The translations under genes and the position numbers were made by a program. Below, piece after piece: positions 32,900 through 45,339 of a stretch of DNA of 64,000 nucleotides. The notes under the pieces were generated by a model, which had not been told where the DNA came from, made no database searches, and was given only the letters and a program-made list of their open reading frames with translations. Each line of letters opens with the position of its first letter. The stretch's first letter is position 1. The stretch is taken from the NCBI GenBank assembly GCA_902729315.2, contig LR746274.1, positions 496,001 to 560,000 on the forward strand. Reading direction: 5' to 3'. The DNA comes from Spirodela intermedia (Eukaryota; Streptophyta; Magnoliopsida; Alismatales; Araceae).

Positions 32900-34417
32900 G
32901 ATTAAATATATTTAAATATATTTAAAATAAAATATATTTAAAATAAAATATATTTAAAATTCACAAAAAAGGAAAATAAGGGTGCGGACATCAAGATAAC
33001 GTCAGCATTTGATAAACGTGAATCGGACAAAAATAGAGTTTTATCTAGTGATTCTTACATAAGTGATTACAGATGATTTAAATGATCAAATTAAGATTAG
33101 TAAAAGCCCCAAGAATTATAATTGAACGAAGAATAACTTGGTAAATTTAATCACACAAATTATTACTAAATGAAGTAAAAATTAAATTAAAAGTAGAAAA
33201 ATAGAGTTCTAGCGTCATGGTGATGATTCGTCGGCGATGCATCGAAATCTTGAGCGTTCAAGACGATTGTCATGTAGTGTCCACGGCCTAGAAGGCTCTC
33301 TTTGGACAAGGACAATGTGGGTAATTTCTAAATCTTCTTGCACGTCTAGAGATAAATGAAATGGACATTGAATCATCTACGACAGCTGTCACTTGACAGA
33401 GCAGAAAAACAATGAATTTGCGACTCATGACGGCTGTCACCCGACGAAGAGGAGCTGGATGGAGGTGGGCGTGTGTCAGAGAGCTTTATCCTCAAGTCCG
33501 CGCAACAAGAAGAGGCTCTTCATTGCATCCGATACACTCTTAGGAGGTGGCGACTCGTTTCTCGACAGATTGTCCTCTTCTTGATGACTACTTGTTCATC
33601 GATTAATCGGAGATGATTTACTTGATGGATTCGTGATCCTTTTATTGCAAATCGTTCAATAATTTTAATAATAATACTCTGTGAATCGCATTGACGAGAT
33701 TTTCGCCGATGATCAAGCGATTCTAGTAGCTTCACTAATGATCTACAAGAAAGTCACGATTTAATCAAATAAAAATATGAGTTTTAGCTTTAGTAAGATT
33801 TGAACCTGCATTGATCCTCCGCCTGCATGAGAGAGGGAATAAGTTCTCAAATACCCTTATTTAGTGATGTCATCATGACATCTCGTTGTTATCAATAAGA
33901 GATTTTTTTGGTATGAAAATCTTCTAAAGATTTTGGGGAAGATGGTTTAGTCCCACATCGGTTATATGCCTAATGTGGAGATGCATATATGATAACGTGA
34001 GATTTGGGAATAAGTGAGTTACTTTCTGATGTGTATGACCACTTCTTGCCCCACAACTAACTACCCACTAGTGACGTGGAAGGGGAGTGATGCACATGCA
34101 CCCTCTGGTCTATAGCCACTCGAGCTCATACTCTCGCCTCCATCCCGACTGCGCTTCAGACCTGCTTGTGGGCCCGACTAGCTGGCAGGTCCCCCCTTTT
34201 TCTATTTTTTTATTTTCTTTTTCTTTATTTTTCTCAAAAATAGGATTATAAAAATCATATAAATTTATATAAAATCACATAATTAGCCAAAAAATCACAT
34301 TAACCAACTAAAAATCACTTTTCACAAATGAACATAAATATAAGTCTATTTATCATGAGTTAAGGCTAAAACTCTATTATTTATTAATTATTAATATATG
34401 ATAATGAAGACTTATCA
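32900..34417 (-). mobile_element. Solo LTR D, inverted and 3'-truncated copy of the A/B/C family
   Basis: Read on the minus strand it begins TGATAAGTCTTC at 34417 and follows LTR A through the GC-rich middle, the GGTTCAAATC box (about 33813), the GTGACAGC blocks (33370, 33440) and the TTGGCTTTTA-type A/T-rich end. Similarity stops near 32900 in ATATTTAAA repeats, before the usual AAGTCAC end. No matching target duplication was found. Confidence 0.75.
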
Positions 34418-34860
34418 GGGACCCAAGCGACAACGGGGGCTACGAGCAGCGATCACATAGATCCCTTATGGCATGATCTCTCGCATAAGAAAAGTCTTTT
34501 GAAGATCAAAGCCATCATTTAATAGAAATCGTAAGCCTATTTATAAGCCTTGGGAGGAGAGAGAAAATTACAACCTAAAGTAAATAGAAGGAAATCAACT
34601 ATGAGTAAATCCTAATAAAAATAGAAGTTGGGATCCAGAGCTCGGATCTGCCGGCAGTGATGTGGAGTGACCTTGATAACTTGCGGGGTCTCTGGAGGAG
34701 GTGACATAGAGTCCAATGATGTCATGGTCACCGATGGTGGAGCTAGGGACCATGCCCCACCGTGAAAATCTTGTCATCTTCAGGATTCTTGATAGCTTGA
34801 TGATTTCTCTTCTATTATTGTCATCTTGTGTTTACATATTTATCTCTACAATGGGTGTAC
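34418..34860 (+). repeat. Copia LTR fragment
   Basis: About 34755-34849 resembles the end of the copia left LTR (21255-21377): CTTGT...TTAGAATTCTTGATAG-like text, then ATTTATC(T/C)(C/T)TACA. The rest of the stretch is LTR-like (TATTTATAAGCC) but unassigned. Confidence 0.5.
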
Positions 34861-35005
34861 TCACTTCAAAGTACATGTATAAGCAACACTTGTTCTGCTG
34901 ACTAACTCGGTACAGATGTGCGGGCACGGTACACTACAAATGGAATTCCCCCACCCCTTTGACAAAACTCATGCCTTCTTGTGGGGAGGTGTCCTACACT
35001 GGCTT

Positions 35006-36157
35006 TTAGATGGTCTGCACAGCTTGGAACATCTCGACCATGAGCTCGCCGTCGACGTCGCAGAAGAACTCGTGAGTCCCTTCACCGACGTCGTAGACTT
35101 TGCAGCACTCCTTAAGGTGGTCGAGCTTCTTCAGGCGGTCGAGCTTGTAGATCCAATAATCGCGAAGCCTTTGTAGCATGTTGCCGGAGGTGAGGTCCTC
35201 CAAAAGGCTCTCCTCGCAGCACTCCTTGAGGCCGGCGAGGTCGTATTTCTCGGCGGCCGTGAGCAGCGCCATGCGGTACTTCCAGAAGACCTCGATCAGT
35301 AGAGGCGGTTCAAGAGGCAGTTCAAGAGGGCGCCGCAGGTCTCGCGGGACATGTACTTGATCTCGATGGGTGATTTCTCCTGGTGGTCGTACAGCAACAT
35401 GCTATGGAAGACGAGTGAGTTCGCCTCCAGAACGGCCTTGTGAGCGCGCAGTGTGCCCCCGGCCGTGTTCATTGTGACGTCCGAGTGGATGTCCTCTTCC
35501 AGCGTGTGAGAGAGGCACGGACGGGATAACTTATTCTCCAGATACTGCATCGACACCTCGTAGGCCCAACCTGAAGACGCCTCCTTGCTCTGGTTCTCCG
35601 ACAAGAAAAAGGAGAAGAGCAGCAGATGACGATTAGTGACAGATTTCACGCCTTTAAGAAAAGATACCTGCGGAAATCTGAGAAGGAAAATATCTCGGGG
35701 TAGCTTGTGCATTGACAGGGGGAGATCTTGAAATCTAAGAACTCCACGACGACTCTGAAAGTATCGTTGAAGGTTGAATCCATTGGACAGATAAAGTCAT
35801 CATCGGTCTGCAGCAGCTTCTTATGCACTACAACGAAAAAAAAAGTGCCGCATTAGAGGTCAGCAGTTTAGGTCCATCGTTGTACAATAATCTACATAAA
35901 CAATGCAATCCCCCCCTCCCTCTTGGAGAGAACAAAGCAAAGTCACAGACACACCAAAGTTGTGTGTTCCGTTTAAGTAATTCTACAGAATGAAAAAGAA
36001 ATAGAGAGAGAAAAGCGAGGAAGATGTATCTACTATACCAGAACTGGTGAGAATTCTCCATGAAAGACAGGTCTCGAACACGGGCAGAGGAGACACCGAG
36101 GGAGGGAGGGGGGGAGAGGGGGGGGTGTGTGTGTATGTGTGTGTGTATGTGTGTCTG

Positions 36158-36235
<78 letters not shown>

Positions 36236-37841
36236 ATGGTGATCCATTCAGTTACTTCCATCACATGCCAAATCCAAGACAATACAGATGAACCAATTTC
36301 ATAAACGAAGCATAGATATGTTCGGCCTACAGAAAAACCTCGCCACTTTAGTCTGATAAAAACAATTAGAAGGAATATTTCAATTCCCTTATAGTGAAGC
36401 TCTATCATGCGATCATATAGATACTAAAACTGACGTTTTTCGAAGGGTGTGCCGAAGGAGATGTCAGCAACTATGAAGAGCCAACGATTTAATACAACTT
36501 GATTCTTCTGCATGGAATTAACTAGAAAATGATGCTACCCAGCAAAAACGCTGTAAAATATATGGTCCAACTCATATGTTAAAAAGAATTATGGTACCTT
36601 AGTGCAAATATAACAGAGCTGATTCCGAAGAACGGGCGAAAATTATCTTATTAAATGGACAAAATAGCATACTAGATGACGCGAAAGTTAGGAGAAGAAT
36701 ACAAATTCGTTTAGAATTTATTATTTTATATTACAAGAACAAGATCTTTCACAGTACAGCTCGACATAGGCATACATGGAGGACTAATCCAGGGTTTGTT
36801 CTCTATTATTCATAACAATTCTTTGATGTGAGATGATTAGTTTTTTCGGTCGACAGCTTTTTACAATCTCATAAGATACCTATTCTACCCAAGAGAAAAA
36901 TTAGGTTTTTTTAAACACAGGTATTATCCGAGGCGAGGACAATCGATGAGTTCTTTGTTGTGTGTTATTATATCACATTTGTATCTTACCTTCATCGAAT
37001 GTTCAGTGATCTTAACTTCATGTTTTGCCTCCATCACCAAATTATTCGATGATTCGAGTTTATCATTCACCCCACCTAGTCTCACGATAACAACGGGAAA
37101 GATAACAATGAGATTTAACCTCAAAGAAATCATCTTACGCTGAGTATCGAAAGAGAAAGTCATTCAAACAAATATGTCCACTTGATAAACTAGGCCTCCG
37201 CAGAAAAAGAGCCGTGGAGCTTAAGATATAAGTGGAGTTGGCCTGACATCAGCATCTCGATATGGGGCAGTCTTATGTGCAGGATGTCCAATGGTAAATG
37301 CTCCTAACGTGCCAAATCCATTTTGACCACAAAACTATGCCAACGCGAGGGAAAGAGAAGAAGAAAACATGTCCTGTGAAGAGCATGAGGGACTCAGCCT
37401 ACTGTTCTATTTAAACATCTAGTTGAACCGGCCGACGAGAAACAATATTCATCTGGACATTACCAGGGGACCCGGTTGGGCGTCGGCCTCGCTCGAAGTT
37501 GTAGACGCGAAGCTCGATCCTGGCAATGGGGGGATGCTTCGGCGGGCACAGCTTAATGTAGCTATCACCAGCTTTCTTGTACAGAGTCAGGTACCTGATA
37601 GAAAAAACACACAAAAAACTAACCGCTATGGAACCTCATCGATTAAGTGCGTTTCCACGGGAGAGGAGGGTTATCTGCCTCACCAATCCCACTTGTCGAC
37701 CTTGAAGACGTTGGAGTAGTAACGGGGTGACTCGTAGTAGTTCCTACGCGGTAAGTTATCCAGAGTCCACTGTACCAGCCGCGATATGGTCTCCAACTTG
37801 CCGTTCGGCGATCCGTGAACATCGAACCCGCTGCGGTCCAT
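35006..37841 (-). pseudogene. MATH-BTB copy D, nearly full length, broken
   Basis: Minus-strand exons match the intact gene: exon 1 37684-37841 (start MDRSG; KLETISRLVQW), exon 2 37464-37594 (five codons shorter), exon 3 from 35827 (KKLLQTDDDFICPMDSTF), exon 4 from about 35600 down to the stop at 35006. Phases of exons 1-3 agree with the family. Breaks: one extra C near the end of exon 3, with the donor there changed from GT to GC; a loss near 35297-35305 that removes GVVRQ and shifts frame (ALLNCLLNRLY then stop, IEVFWKYRMALL in another frame); and part of LKKGCLSFLFDFGK replaced by LKKLDHLKECC. Intron 2 (35828-37463) keeps intron homology and a long GT/GTGC tract. It could still be transcribed. 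Confidence 0.8.
36125..36235. repeat. (GT)n / (GTGC)n microsatellite in intron 2 of copy D
   Basis: GTGT/GTAT runs pass into ten or so GTGC units (about 36158-36197) and back to pure GT up to 36234, a compound repeat likely to vary in length. Confidence 0.9.
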
Positions 37842-37859
37842 CTCGATGATCACCTCTAC

Positions 37860-38720
37860 CCGTGGGATATCGTAGCGTCTACTCAAGTCCGAAATCGTAG
37901 AGCGCCTTGTGTTGTGTTCGGCTATCATATAGCTAGCAGCCTTGGATTCTTCACGCACGTCGTGCTCTGCCGATTGCATGTAGCCGCATGGACCACGGAC
38001 AGGTCGTATCCTGAACTCAAATCCGAGGTCGTAGAGCGTCGTGTTGTATAATGCCATCATGCCGCCCCCAGCGTTGAAGACTCCATATTCATCGTGTTAC
38101 GCCGATGCCATGCCAATTGCCACATGGGCTACGGGCGAGGTCGTAATGTCAACTCGAATCCATGGTCGTAGAGCGTCATGCTGTGTCGTGGATCACCCAA
38201 CCATTAGACTCTCCGCACCAGACGTGTTATGTCAATGCCATGCGATAGCCGCATGGGCTATGGACCATGTCGTATTGTCTACTCAAATCTGGGGTCGCAG
38301 ATCGTCTTGTGTGGTGTCATGCTACGATACAGCTAGCAAACAATTTTGTCTTCTCCATATTACCATATCCCTAGAGTCAATAATTTTCTATGAGGAACTA
38401 CTGAACTCAATCACTTGCTGCCGTTACTCAACAGTTTTCTGCGTTGGGCTCTCCACATCCGTCATGTAATTCTGATGCCATGCCGATAGCCTCATGGGGT
38501 ACGTGTGGGGTTGTATTGTCAATTCAAATACAAGCTCGTAGATCGTCTTGTCTTGTGTCGTGCATCATGCAACCACCAGCCTTGGACTCTCCACTCACGT
38601 CATGTTATGCTAATGCCATGCCATATCCGGATAGGCTATGTGCGATGTCATATTGTCAACTCAAATCCAAGGTTATAGAGAGTCCTGTTGTGTCGTGCCG
38701 TCATGCGGCGGCGTAGCGGC
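37860..38720. repeat. Minisatellite, period about 136 bp, six or seven units
   Basis: The phrase GTC(T/A)ACTCAAATCC or a close variant, followed by TCGTAGAGCGTC, recurs near 37875, 38012, 38148, 38277, 38518 and 38656. Between them CATGCCAT(A/T)GCC and GGCTA...GGTCGTA recur in step. Spacings are 137, 136, 129, 241 (about two units, one degenerate) and 138. It begins about 20 bp upstream of the ATG of MATH-BTB copy D. Confidence 0.8.
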
Positions 38721-39065
38721 GTAGCCATGAGTTCCTAGAGCTGTCCTGACAACCGCAGACAAACGACATGCGGCGACATATCTTTTGAGCATGATGGTAA
38801 GTGAGATGAGACGAAACGACGCACAGCAATGGCTAAGAAGAGACAGAAACCCAGGACGTCGTTCTCATTATCAATTGAGCAGCTCAATAGCAATCACCAT
38901 TTCAGAAGTCACCAAGAGAAGAATCAAAGGACCCCCACTGCACTGGGAAAAACCAGGGATTGCCCACGAACACAACCTTCAAGAGGAAGACAAAAGAGCG
39001 GGCACCGAACACTATAATCTGTGGTTTCTGCCTCTGAATAAAAACTTAACTGGTGCCGTGCAAGG
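38721..39065. other. No gene recognised
   Basis: Spacer between the 136-bp array and the next MATH-BTB fragment. No motif is seen on either strand. Confidence 0.35.
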
Positions 39066-39069
39066 TCGC

Positions 39070-39283
39070 CTACACGGGCCTCCAGCCGGCCAACATCGAC
39101 GGGAACAGCTCGATCATCTGCGTGTGGTTGGTATGGCGGAAGAAGCCATTGATGTCGTCCCTGACATCGTATATCTTGCCGAAGTCGAAGAGGAAGCTGA
39201 GGTAGCCCTTCTTCAGCCGGTCGAGCCGGTCGAGCCGGTAGAGCCAAGCCTTCCGGAGCCTCTCGAGCACGTTGCCGGAGCTG
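39070..39283 (-). pseudogene. MATH-BTB C-terminal fragment
   Basis: The minus strand reads SGNVLERLRKAWLYRL, then KKGYLSFLFDFGKIYDVRDD and a tail ending AGWRPV-stop. It has one extra RLD repeat (RLDRLDRLKK). The rest of the gene upstream is missing; similarity ends at about 39283. This frame is undamaged within the fragment. Confidence 0.8.
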
Positions 39284-39905
39284 GGCCTCAGCGACGGACC
39301 GGGCCGAAAAAGTGGCCTGGTTTAGGGAGAAGAGGAGAGTTTGAACGTTGGCGGGATGGGCCCTGGCGGGAAATTTTTATTTTTTGCTATAACACATATG
39401 GAGAAACAATGCATAGGACAATAAAATACATAAAATGAAACTAAGAAAAGAACAATAATGCAGGAAAGACATGCCCAATGAGATTGAAACCACCATTGCC
39501 TAATTAGAAGTCAGATGCCTACATTAAACCAACTACTCATTTAAGCATACCAATCTTTATTTCAGTGATATAATTATGTAATATTAATTTTTAATTTGGT
39601 ATGTGAAGCAAATATGCACACCTTGACGGCACATGTAACGAGAGATCAAAGAAGATGAGCGAATTTCACTGCATAGCACCGGACTCTAGAGTCTTGATCG
39701 ATGTCCAAGTGGTCCATGTTCTGCTGACCTGTTTAGGGTGTGTGCGTGCAGGGGAAGGATTGGGGGAAGTCAAAGGGGTGGGTCACTGTACACTAAAAAC
39801 GGTTACTCCTACCCACGTGCGGGCACTGTAGAGTATAAACAAGTTCCCCCTACCCTGCTGACAAAAATAACCGGTGTCGTATGAGGACGTACCCTGCACA
39901 GGATT
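39284..39905. other. Spacer with MATH-BTB 3' flank homology
   Basis: About 39610-39890 contains inverted relatives of the 3' flank of the intact gene (GACGGCACATG..., ACTGTA(C/G)A...CACGTGCGGGCACTGTA), as expected downstream of copy C. No gene is seen. Confidence 0.45.
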
Positions 39906-40421
39906 TCAGACGGTCAGCGCCGCCTGGAAGATCTCGACCATGAGTTCACAACATTGGCATCGCGGAAGAACTCGTCAATGCCTTCACCGATGTCTTGGAG
40001 AGCCTCTCGAGCACGTTGCCAGAGGTGAGGGCCTCCAGGAGGCTTTCCTCACAGCACTCCTTAAGGTCGCCGAGGTCGTACTTCTTGGTGTCCGCGAGCA
40101 GCGCCACACGGTGCTTCGAGAAGACCTCCTGCCGGACTACGCTGTAGAGGTAGTTCAAAAGGGCCCCGCAGGCTTCCAAGGACATGTCCTCGATCTCACT
40201 GAGAACTTCTCCTCCCGGTCGTCGTCCAGCAACATTCTCTTCAAGACAGGTGAGCTTGCCGTCAGGACGGCCTTGTGTGCGCGCAACGTGCCGCCACCCC
40301 CTGTTCATGGTGATGTACGGGTGGATATCCTCTTCCAGAATGTGAGAGGCACAGGTGTGTGGACTCTGTCGCCACAGACTGCATCGACTGCGAAGTGCCA
40401 AATCGAAGATGGCTCTCGGCC
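39906..40421 (-). pseudogene. MATH-BTB copy C, exon 4 only, internally deleted
   Basis: The minus strand keeps SHILEEDIHPYITMN, a frameshifted HKAVL region, IEDMSLEACGALLNYLY, VVRQEVFSKHRVALLADTKK and CCEESLLEALTSGNVLERL. About 27 codons (REAW...FGKIY) are then deleted, so NVLERL runs straight to KDIGEGIDEFFRD in another frame. The splice acceptor reads CCAAG|G instead of CCAG|GG, moving the AG by one base, a change shared with copy E. Exons 1-3 are absent; a copia LTR sits where intron 3 would be. Confidence 0.75.
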
Positions 40422-40532
40422 TTGGTTCTATGGGAAGACGAAGAAAGAAAGGAGCAGCAGAAGATGATTAGTGACTGATGATCATACTTCAATACTAAAC
40501 ACTGGGGGAAGTTATTAGAATATATATACATC

Positions 40533-42850
40533 TGTAGACTGATAGAGATAAAAGCCCAATATGGACTTAGCGTGGAAGTTAGAAGACAAAAATAAAATGA
40601 ACAACTCACAACCGAAGACACAAGAATTTACGTGGTTCGGAGGTTGGCCTCCTACATCTACAGGTAACCATGAAAAGCTCCACTATATGTAGTAACCTAG
40701 AATACAGATCTCTAATCTTGGCCCTCAAAGAATTCACTAGTCCCTCACCAACAAGTAGAGATCTCTCCATTGGAAACCCTCTCCCACTCTCTTCGGTACT
40801 CTATTTATAGACCTAGTCAATGGTCAATAGTCCACGTCTGGCCTTGGTTCCTCACTAGTCAATGGTGTTACAAGGTGAGAGGAGGTGGCCTCTATTTATA
40901 GACCTCCTTGAGCTGCCTCGAGAAACATGCCAACCGTTTCCTCCTTGAAGCTGAAACAGTTTGGCTGAGCCATTTTTTCCATCTGGCTTGGCTTGCCCAT
41001 AATTGGGCCATCGAGGAGCATGAGAAGCCGTCCATGTTCGGCCTGTTTCACAGGTCTCATCTTCTCTCTCTCTCTCTCTCCTCTACATTAAATGTGATTC
41101 ATCTCCGCTGCCCTATGAGCTGACATGGACGTGGCCACTTTATGAGGTACATGCCCAACAACCTCCCCCTTCAATTTATGAGAGAGATTGTTTTCATAAT
41201 TCTCAAGGAGCATGCATTTAGATCAACTGTCGTCAAATCTCTTACCTCTCTTTAGGTAGAGTCTTCGTCAACATATCTGCTCTATCTTCATATCTGTGAA
41301 TCTTCTTGCTCTGTGATTGTTTCTCTTCAATTACATTTTTGATTCAATGGTAAACATATCGATATGCTTCAACTTCGAAGGAAATGTAGGATTCTTGCTC
41401 AAATGAATAACACTTTGACTATCACAAAAGACCGCATATTCCTCTTACATTAATCTTTATTCTAGTGAGAATTTCTTCATCCATAGTATTTCCTTACAAA
41501 CTTCTGTGATAGTAAGATATTCAGCCTATGTAGTTGACAAAGTAACACATTTTACAACCTAGACTTTCATGTCACAGTTCCCCCTACAAGAGTAACTACA
41601 TAACCTAAAGTAGACTTCCATGTGTCAATATCTCTTGCCATATCATCATCTGTATATCCTGTCAATATAGGGGCACCCTCTCCAAAGCTTAGACAAACTT
41701 TAGAGCTCCATTTAAGATATCCAAATACCACTTCATTGCTGCCTAGTGCTCCTTGAATTTATAAGAAATCTGCTAGCAACACCCACTGCATATGTGATGT
41801 CTGGTCTTGTACATAATATTGTATACATCAAACTCCCAATAGCTGAAGTATAAGGTACTCTCTTCATCTTCTCCTTTTCATCTTCACTTGACGGACTTTG
41901 TTCTACACAAAGTTTAAAGTGATTTGTTAAAGGAGAATAAATAGGTTTTGCATAGCTCATATCAAACTTATCCAACACCTTCTCTATATATTTTTCTTGT
42001 GACAAACAAATCTTCTTGGTCTCCCTATCATGAAAAATCTGCATACCAAGTATCTGTTTTGCTGGTCTCATGTCCTTCATAGCAAATGACTTGTTCAGCT
42101 CCTTCTTCAACCTGTTAATTGTTGACAAATCTTTTTCAAATGATTTGTTCAGTATCTTGATGTATGCATAATGGTTTGTAGAAGTATATTTGTATCTATT
42201 TTCAGTCATAAATAAATCAAACTTTTTGTACCACTATCTTGATGCTTGTTTTAGTCCATACAAGCTCTTCTTCAATTTGCACACTAGATGCTCTTTTACT
42301 TCTATCTTGAAGCCTTCTAGTTACTCAATGTAAATCTCTTCCTCCAAATCACCATGAAGGAATATTGTCTTTATATCTAACTGCTCAACCTCCAAATCTA
42401 TACAAACAGTCATACCTAGAGCAACATGCGTTGAAGACATTTTCACAGCAAGAGAGAAAATTTCATCGAAATCAATACCTTGTACTTGATTGAAGCTTTG
42501 ATAACCAATCTGGCCTTGTACTTTGGCAATTAAGTATGTTCTTGAGTCTTCATCTTGAAAACCCACTTATTCTTCAATATTTTCTTCCCCTTATGTAGCT
42601 CCACAAGATCATATATTTGATTTTTCTATAGTGCTTCTAGTTCTTCATGCATAGCTACATAATATACTCATTTTGTGGATACCTTTGTGAAGGTTGGTGC
42701 TGTTTACTAGGCCTTCTAAGATGAGTCTCAGTTGGAGGTAACTCTCCTCCTTGCACCTCTTCCTATCTCATAGATAAATCTGCATCATCTTCAGCCCTTT
42801 CTTCTTGCAATTCTCCTCGTCCATCATGGTGCTCATGATGGACGACTTGG
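40533..42850 (-). mobile_element. 5'-truncated Ty1-copia retrotransposon
   Basis: The minus strand shows RT (KNKWVF, GIDFDEIFSLAVKM, LEVEQLDIKTIFLHGDLEEE, SFAMKDMRPAKQILGMQI, CTRPDITYAVGVASRF) and RNase H (LSFGEGAPILTGYTDDD). A polypurine tract (AAGGGGGAGGT) then leads into a 3' LTR at 40533-41160 that begins TGTTGGGCATG and ends CTACA on the minus strand. Frames are broken between segments. Integrase, protease, gag and the 5' LTR are missing; the element stops near 42850, next to an inverted repeat. It lies at the homologous position of intron 3 of MATH-BTB copy C. Confidence 0.85.
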
Positions 42851-42897
42851 TCATAATCTACAAATAATTCTACAGAAATAAAATGAGAGAAATAGTT

Positions 42898-43260
<363 letters not shown>

Positions 43261-43785
43261 TGGAGTTGGGTTAGCTTGTTGTAAATTGTTGTTTCACCAC
43301 TGCATGAAGATTCGGGATCAGCTGTGATATCTCTTGAATCTTCTATCTTTACGTTTTTGTCACATCTTTATTTCTATTATGAAAGCAAGCTCTAAAACTT
43401 GAGTGGTTTCGAATGTTCCCACCACCCTTACCAAGTGCCTCGATCAATCTGCCGAACGGTCCACTGTGGGATACAGGAGAGTCTCGATGGAAGGCATAGT
43501 GGGCCTTTACGAATCCTTCCCGACGGAGCCCACCCACCCATTCACTTCAGCCGATTTTACTCGGCCCTTTTTCGTCCTCAGGGGTCCTTTCTCGCACTGC
43601 ATGGCATTTCGTTCTAGTAATTTCACAAAAACCCTCAACATGAAGTTTCTTGTGCGTCTATCCTATTCAAGAACCGCGGCATCCTTGCGCTGCCCGCCGG
43701 GTTACAGGCGCAGAAGGGCTTACAGAGTGGTTACAGAGGACGTGGAAGACGATACGGGGCGCCGATAGCGAGAGAGAGAGAGAGA

Positions 43786-43847
<62 letters not shown>

Positions 43848-43919
43848 GAGGTAGAACTAAAATGAGCTTCCTCTGGTCTCCGGTATCCCGCTCGGCAGGA
43901 GGCTCCTTCTACCTTCGAA

Positions 43920-44341
43920 TCACCGACTTTTTCCACGTCCCCTCCTCGTCTTGCCACCCTGCGGAGTCAAGATCGGCGCACACATCAGCCGAACTAGACA
44001 AAAATCCACAGGTTCGACCAGGCATTCAGATCCAAGGTCGGAAGACTCACCATAACCTCCACGGTGGGGGAAGGCTGGAGCGACCGCAGTATCAGCCCCA
44101 CATCGTTCGTCAGCCGTTTCACCTAGGAGGAAATGGCTTGGTTCAACCCCACAAGGACATCCAAGGGGAGACAGATCGGCGGTAGCAGTCGGAATCACAA
44201 TCGCTCGCCTTCGGAAAGCCGGCGATGGTATGCACGCTCACCCATCCTTCCTCATCCATCTGCATCTTCAGGTGGACATTTCTCGCCAAATTGTCATCGC
44301 TGCGCAGATTCCAGCCCGTCGGTAATCGATCCACGCGCAAG
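43920..44341 (-). pseudogene. LARP1-like La-motif fragment, left palindrome arm
   Basis: Three candidate exons on the minus strand: 44209-44341, 44051-44122 and 43920-43958. They read DDNLARNVHLKMQMDEEGWV then SVHTIAGFPK; VKRLTNDVGLILRSLQPSPT then VEVM; and GGKTRRGRGKSR-stop. This follows the La motif of LARP1-type proteins (FSDENL...MDEQGWV...IA-F-RVK-LT...LIL-SL--S-VVEVQGDK-RRR). The first donor is GC, not GT; the second is GTGAGT. The aromatic start of the motif (EYYFSD) is missing and no flanking gene remains, so it is called a pseudogene although all three exons are open. La motifs bind RNA 3' ends or poly(A); any function here is unproven. Confidence 0.6.
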
Positions 44342-44385
44342 ATCGGCGATGGAGCTATGGCCCCCTCCAGCTCATGCCTCCCGAT

Positions 44386-44675
44386 CTTGCGCGTGGATCG
44401 ATTACCGACGGGCTGGAATCTGCGCAGCGATGACAATCTGGCGAGAAATGTCCACCTGAAGATGCAGATGGACGAGGAATGATGGGTGAGCGTGCATACC
44501 ATCGCCGGCTTTCCGAAGGTGAGCGATTGTGATTCCGACTGCTACCGCCGATCTGTCTCCCCTTGGATGTCCTTGTGGGGTTGAACCAAGCCATTTCCTC
44601 GCAGGTGAAACGGCTGACGAGCTACGTGAGGCTAATACTGCGGTCGCTGCAGCCTTCTCCCACCGTGAGGTGGAG
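44386..44675 (+). pseudogene. LARP1-like La-motif fragment, right palindrome arm
   Basis: This is the mirror copy. Exon a (44386-44518) has an intact GTGAGC donor but a TGA stop at 44480-44482, where the left arm has GGA (Gly of EEGWV). Exon b (44605-44675) reads VKRLTSYVRLILRSLQPSPT, followed by a one-base loss in the VEV codons. The introns in both arms are 86 nt. Confidence 0.6.
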
Positions 44676-45339
44676 GTGAGCGTGAGGCTTCCGACCTTGG
44701 ATCTGGAAACCTGATCGAACCTGAAACCTGAGGATTTTTTGTCTAGTTCGGCTGATGTGTGCGCCGATCTTGGCTCCGCAGGGTGGCAAGATGAGGAGGG
44801 GGAAGTGGAAAAAGTGGGTGATTCGAAGGTAGGAGGCTCCTGCCGAGCGGGATACCGGAGACCAGAGGAAGCTCATTTTAGTTCTGCCTCCTCCTCTCTC
44901 TCTCTCTCTACCGGCGCTCCGTATCGTCTCCCACCTCTTCTGTAACCTCTCTGTAAGCCCTTCTGCGCCTGTAAGCCCGCGGGCGGCGCAAGGATGCCGC
45001 GGTTCTTGAATAGGATAGAAGCACAAGAAAACTCATGTTGAGGGTTCTTATGAAATTACTATAACAGAAATGCCGTGAGGACGAAAAATGGGCCAAGTAA
45101 AACGGGAAGAAGTGAATGGGTGCGTGGGCTCGGTGGGGCAGGATTGGTAAAGGCCCACTATGCCTTACATCGAGCCTCTCTTGTAACCCACAGTGGACCG
45201 CTAGGCAGATTGATCGAGGCTCATGGAAAGGGTCGTCAGTACTGTTGGCAAACCCACCCAGCCTGAAAGTTCGGCAGATCCTCTTCTCACTTGTTTGTGT
45301 TAAAAATATAACTTAGATTAGTTGAGTAAAATATAAAGT

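Larger units (their letters stand above)
43425..45210. repeat. Large palindrome, arms about 0.8-0.9 kb, 34-nt spacer
   Basis: The left arm (about 43425-44346) is the reverse complement of 44381-45210, with indels. The innermost 250 bp of each arm are almost identical; the spacer is 44347-44380. Each arm carries La-motif exons and, further out, matching sequence that includes GA or CT tracts. A third copy of the outer end, in left-arm orientation, lies at 48590-48860. Divergence between the arms argues against a simple assembly fold-back. Confidence 0.85.

Noticed and set aside
36047-36304. Open frames across the GT/GTGC tract
   Set aside because: Pure low-complexity Cys-Val or His-Thr runs produced by the microsatellite.
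38785-39438. A 217-codon open frame on plus
   Set aside because: Its middle is the antisense of a MATH-BTB C-terminal fragment (39070-39283, minus); the flanks have no motif.
43425-45210. The palindrome as a DNA transposon with long terminal inverted repeats
   Set aside because: No clear target duplication at the outer ends and no transposase; the outer end also occurs alone at 48590.
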